Program-made: the position numbers and the translations under genes
Notes under the pieces: generated by a model
The model's database searches: none
Told to the model about the DNA's origin: nothing
The model's input: the letters and a program-made list of their open reading frames with translations, nothing else
Assembly: GCA_024690635.1 (NCBI GenBank)
Contig: JAILOW010000154.1
Coordinates: forward strand, 1 to 8,391
DNA length: 8,391 nt
Reading direction: 5' to 3'
Origin: Butyrivibrio sp.
GTDB lineage: Bacteria > Bacillota_A > Clostridia > Lachnospirales > Lachnospiraceae
In this document: piece by piece, positions 5,681 to 8,391 of the stretch
How positions within the stretch are numbered: the stretch's first letter is position 1
Layout: every line of letters begins with the position of its first letter

Positions 5681-8077
5681 ATGACTGAAAAGGAGAAGAT
5701 CGGAAAAATAACGGGGCTTAAATCCGGGGACAGAAGGTTGTTCCTTATTCTTTGCATTCTTACAGCGCTTATTCCCATGCTTTATCCCGAGATAGCAGGT
5801 AAGGGCTTTTACTTTATCGCAGATGATTTCAACAATCAGATGCTGCCCTTTCTTTTTAATTTCAGAGACGCCTTTGCAAACGGTCTTAATACCTATTACT
5901 GGAACTATGACCTTGGAACCCCAATGGTCTACGGCTATGGCTACTACGGCATAGGCAGCATTTTCTATTATCCTGTATTTCTGGTGCCGAGAGCTCTGAT
6001 GCCCTATATGGTCCTGGTCATCATGATGCTCAAGTATCTTACGGCATGTTTCACTTCGTTTTTATTTGTAAAAAGATATACCAAAACCCCCAAGGGAGCC
6101 ATTCCCGGGGCTCTTCTTTATGCCTTCTCGGGGCTTCAGTGCACAAACATTGTTTTTTACTGCTTCCATGATGTTTCCGCAGTATTTCCGCTGATGCTCC
6201 TTGCTCTTGACGTTCTTATAAAGGAAAAAGACAGGAAAAAGAGCCTTTACGCAGGGATAATGTTTTCTCTGGCAACTGCGATCAACTGCCTGACCAATTA
6301 TGTGTTCTTTGTTCAGAGCGTGGTTGCGGTTATCATCTATTTTCTTTTTATATCGGAAAAGACGCCGATGGAGTTTGTAAAAAAGACTGTGATGAGCGCT
6401 GTTTTTGGCGTCCTTGGAGTAGGGCTTTCATCGGTTATCTACGTTCCGAACATTCTCTATATCATGGGCAATGAAAGAAGCGACGTTTCCGTTACTTCAA
6501 ATTTCTGGTTCTATGATCTAAAGACACTTCTTTATATAGTAAAGGGACTTCTCCTTCCGGGAGATATCATGCTTGATGAGTCGGCTCTTTTGGATAAGGT
6601 CTGGCTCTCCACATCGGCGTATCTTCCCTTTGTGGGACTTGCCCTTGTGTTTGCATTTATCATCAAAAACCGCAAGGACAAGCTTTCGGTTCTAACGATA
6701 TTTCTGTTGGTTATTTCCTTCATTCCTGTTGGTAACGGAGCATTTCTTTTATTTACCATCGTATATCACAGATGGTGGTATTTCCTGATACTCCTAATGG
6801 CAGCCATGTCCTGCATCGTTCTGGAAAATCCTGATGAATACAGGATAGACCTTGGAACGGGGATTCAGCTCATCCTTATCGGTGCGCTGACAGTCGCGGT
6901 GTTCCTTATAAGGCAGGAGGGTGAGAGCCTTGTGTGGCACAAAGGAAGGTTCCTTATGCTTGTGACTTTTGCTGCAGCCTGCGATCTTGCTCTTGGATGT
7001 TTCTTCGCCATCAAAAAGAAAGGTCGTATTGAAACAGAGAAGTTTAAAAAGCTGGTCATTGCGGGAATTGTCGTTTCATCAATTATTACAACCCTTTATG
7101 CGGAATATTTTTACAGAGCTGCTTCACCCGTGGAGCCATCTGATTACGTTGCCATATATGAGGCGGGATCGCAGATGCCTGATCCCGGGGAGAACTACAG
7201 ATTCAGAAATTACAGAAACCCTGTTGTTATGTATAACACAAGTGATAACGCCGCAGGTCTTTCCAGTTATTCCTCAACTACCAGCAACTCCATAATCCAG
7301 TTTGATGAGATCTTTGGCTGGTGGGATGTAAGCCGCAGGACCAACAAGAGCTTTTTACCCGGAGCTGCGGAGCTCCTTGCGGGACGCTATCTGATACTTA
7401 CGGATGCTGATACGGAGGAAAGATATCCCGACTACATCCTTGAAATGAGAGAAGATGGGACTGTTCCCGTTCAGAGCTTTGAGGCGGGTGGAAAGAAATT
7501 TGATGTTTATGAGCTTGATGCCTGCCCTATCGGCTATGCTGCAAAGGGAGTCATCAGCTACAGCGAACTTGAAAAGCTTCCCGTGGATGAAAGAGGTATT
7601 GCGCTTCTTGCTGCTGCGGCAGTTCCCGATGAAGAGGTTTCGGAGTATCTGAGATGCCTGAAGGAGTACAAGGCATCTGATATACAGGCTTTTATTGACG
7701 CTTATCCTGAGTATGCCAAGGGTGATGTTCTTTTTGAGACTCCTCTTATAAAAGAGCTTGTTTCCCAAAACCGGGAGGGAGCTTTGGAAAGCTTTGAAAG
7801 AGATCACAGCGGCTTTAGAGCTGTGGCTGATTATAAAGAAGATACCTTTGTTTATTTTTCCATTCCTTATGATGAGGGCTGGAAGGTTATGATCGACGGA
7901 AGTCCCGCGGGTCTTTCAAACAGCGGCGGAATGAGCCTTATGTATGTGGGACAGGGTCGTCATGAGATCGAGGTGACCTATCATCTGCCGGGACTTTTTG
8001 CAGGAACTTCCCTCTCACTGATAAGTGCGGTTATACTGATATGCCTTGGCTTTTATGCAGGAAAAGAAAAAAGATGA
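5681..8077 (+). CDS. YfhO-family polytopic membrane protein (GT-C-like, probable lipid-linked sugar transferase)
   Basis: A 798-residue integral membrane protein. After a short charged N-terminus comes a first membrane segment at about 20-38. An extracytoplasmic loop follows with D48-D49 and the pattern DDFNNQMLPFLFNFRDAF, then WNYDLGTPMVYG, matching the start of the YfhO family (PF09586), where an early loop acidic residue is thought to be catalytic as in GT-C transferases. Further hydrophobic segments run to about 475, including LKYL..FVKRY (118-132), LLYAFSG (145-151) and YHRWWYF (362-368). A soluble outer domain spans about 476-768, ending in the family hallmark FSIPYDEGWKVMIDG (726-740) and GRHEIEVTY. 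A last membrane segment at about 770-793 and a KEKR tail close the protein. Studied YfhO proteins add sugars to teichoic acids from undecaprenyl-phosphate donors; the substrate here is unknown. It is divergent from the giant secreted gene; no partner glycosyltransferase or flippase is in the window. Confidence 0.9.
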   Translation: MTEKEKIGKITGLKSGDRRLFLILCILTALIPMLYPEIAGKGFYFIADDFNNQMLPFLFNFRDAFANGLNTYYWNYDLGTPMVYGYGYYGIGSIFYYPVFLVPRALMPYMVLVIMMLKYLTACFTSFLFVKRYTKTPKGAIPGALLYAFSGLQCTNIVFYCFHDVSAVFPLMLLALDVLIKEKDRKKSLYAGIMFSLATAINCLTNYVFFVQSVVAVIIYFLFISEKTPMEFVKKTVMSAVFGVLGVGLSSVIYVPNILYIMGNERSDVSVTSNFWFYDLKTLLYIVKGLLLPGDIMLDESALLDKVWLSTSAYLPFVGLALVFAFIIKNRKDKLSVLTIFLLVISFIPVGNGAFLLFTIVYHRWWYFLILLMAAMSCIVLENPDEYRIDLGTGIQLILIGALTVAVFLIRQEGESLVWHKGRFLMLVTFAAACDLALGCFFAIKKKGRIETEKFKKLVIAGIVVSSIITTLYAEYFYRAASPVEPSDYVAIYEAGSQMPDPGENYRFRNYRNPVVMYNTSDNAAGLSSYSSTTSNSIIQFDEIFGWWDVSRRTNKSFLPGAAELLAGRYLILTDADTEERYPDYILEMREDGTVPVQSFEAGGKKFDVYELDACPIGYAAKGVISYSELEKLPVDERGIALLAAAAVPDEEVSEYLRCLKEYKASDIQAFIDAYPEYAKGDVLFETPLIKELVSQNREGALESFERDHSGFRAVADYKEDTFVYFSIPYDEGWKVMIDGSPAGLSNSGGMSLMYVGQGRHEIEVTYHLPGLFAGTSLSLISAVILICLGFYAGKEKR

Positions 8078-8098
8078 CAGAAACACGCATATTTGGTG

Positions 8099-8133
8099 TT
8101 GACTTTTGCACTTTAATGGGTTAAATTTATAAA
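8099..8133 (+). promoter_or_regulatory. Putative promoter of the substrate-binding protein gene
   Basis: TTGACT at 8099-8104 (5 of 6 to TTGACA) is followed at 16-17 bases by the weak candidates TTAAAT/TAAATT (8121-8127). The better hexamer TATAAA at 8128-8133 is 23 bases away, or 16 bases from a weak TTGCAC at 8106. The exact -10 is unresolved, but an AT-rich promoter region here is likely because no convincing link to the upstream gene exists. Confidence 0.45.
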
Positions 8134-8147
8134 AACATTATTGAGAT

Positions 8148-8163
8148 TGTATACAAATATACA
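8148..8163. promoter_or_regulatory. Inverted repeat TGTATA-CAAA-TATACA in the leader
   Basis: A perfect 6-base dyad with a 4-base centre lies between the promoter candidates and the ribosome binding site, 23 bases before the start codon. Position and symmetry suit an operator for a dimeric regulator. As RNA the stem would be short and AU-rich, so a terminator is unlikely. No regulator is visible nearby. Confidence 0.4.
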
Positions 8164-8174
8164 GTTGTTCAGTG

Positions 8175-8180
8175 AGGAGG
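8175..8180 (+). promoter_or_regulatory. Strong ribosome binding site of the substrate-binding protein gene
   Basis: AGGAGG, the full anti-Shine-Dalgarno match, lies 6 bases before the ATG at 8187. It supports this start and suggests high translation. Confidence 0.88.
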
Positions 8181-8186
8181 AATATT

Positions 8187-8391
8187 ATGAAGAAGTTCAA
8201 CAAGATTATCAGTACAGTAGTAGCTTCTGCCCTTGCAGTATCAATGCTTGCAGCATGCGGAAGCGGAGCACAGACATCAGGATCAGATTCATCCAATGGT
8301 GGCACATTCAAGATCGGCGCTATCGGACCTCTTACAGGAGCAGCTGCTGCATACGGCAACGCAGTTGTAAACGGAGCCAAGATCGCAGTTG
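8187..8391 (+). CDS. ABC transporter substrate-binding lipoprotein, branched-chain amino acid type (5' part only)
   Basis: The first 68 codons are present; the rest lies beyond the right edge. The protein begins MKKFNKII with a hydrophobic core and a lipobox, L21-A22-A23-C24, so C24 should be lipid-modified and the mature protein anchored outside the membrane. A short Gly/Ser/Asp-rich tether (25-40) leads to FKIGAIGPLTGAAAAYG and NGAKIAV, the opening strand and loop of the periplasmic-binding-protein type I fold used by LivJ/LivK-like proteins (Peripla_BP_6). The usual role is capture of leucine, isoleucine, valine or related ligands for an ABC importer whose permease and ATPase genes commonly follow; the real ligand cannot be read from this part. 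All five Lys codons are AAG and four of five Ile codons are ATC, a bias that, with the strong ribosome binding site, fits high expression. Confidence 0.9.
   Translation, partial: MKKFNKIISTVVASALAVSMLAACGSGAQTSGSDSSNGGTFKIGAIGPLTGAAAAYGNAVVNGAKIAV

Noticed and set aside
7355..7807. Minus-strand open frame of 150 codons inside the YfhO-family gene
   Set aside because: It overlaps the well-supported soluble domain of that gene, whose family motifs continue directly downstream on the plus strand; no start signal or recognisable product.
8082..8100. AACAC...GTGTT hairpin just after the YfhO-family stop codon, as a terminator
   Set aside because: Only five base pairs with a nine-base loop and no following T-run; too weak to call a terminator. 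No better one is visible before the next gene.

Overview
The window looks like a piece of a Clostridia-type Firmicutes chromosome, most likely from a Lachnospiraceae-like gut or rumen anaerobe. This rests on strong GGAGG-type ribosome binding sites, a Gram-positive style lipoprotein signal, a YfhO-family membrane protein, and a very long secreted transglutaminase-like/beta-repeat protein of the sort common in these bacteria. The assignment to a group is inference; no marker gene is present.

Layout: positions 1-5556 (minus strand) hold one uninterrupted reading frame of 1852 codons, whose 3' end runs off the left edge. It encodes a giant exported protein with a signal peptide, a Ser/Glu/Ala-rich acidic linker, a poorly characterised N-terminal region, a transglutaminase-like domain with a readable Cys-His-Asp triad, and then about 1250 residues of beta-strand-rich sequence that I resolve into four diverged modules of about 300-335 residues. 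A fifth module may begin at the edge. Positions 5557-5680 are a compact divergent promoter region. Positions 5681-8077 (plus strand) encode a 798-residue polytopic YfhO-family (GT-C-like) membrane protein. Positions 8078-8186 hold a putative promoter, a perfect 6+6 inverted repeat and a strong ribosome binding site. From 8187 to the right edge is the start of a lipoprotein substrate-binding protein of the branched-chain amino acid type ABC transporter family.

How the parts relate: the giant protein and the YfhO-family protein are divergently transcribed from starts 125 bases apart, and both act outside the cytoplasmic membrane. One is a secreted, possibly surface-attached protein; the other is a probable lipid-linked sugar transferase for cell-envelope polymers. 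A shared envelope role is plausible but unproven. The transporter gene has its own promoter-like sequence and appears to begin a separate unit. There are no tRNA, rRNA, CRISPR or mobile element signatures, and no gene-free stretch longer than about 125 bases.
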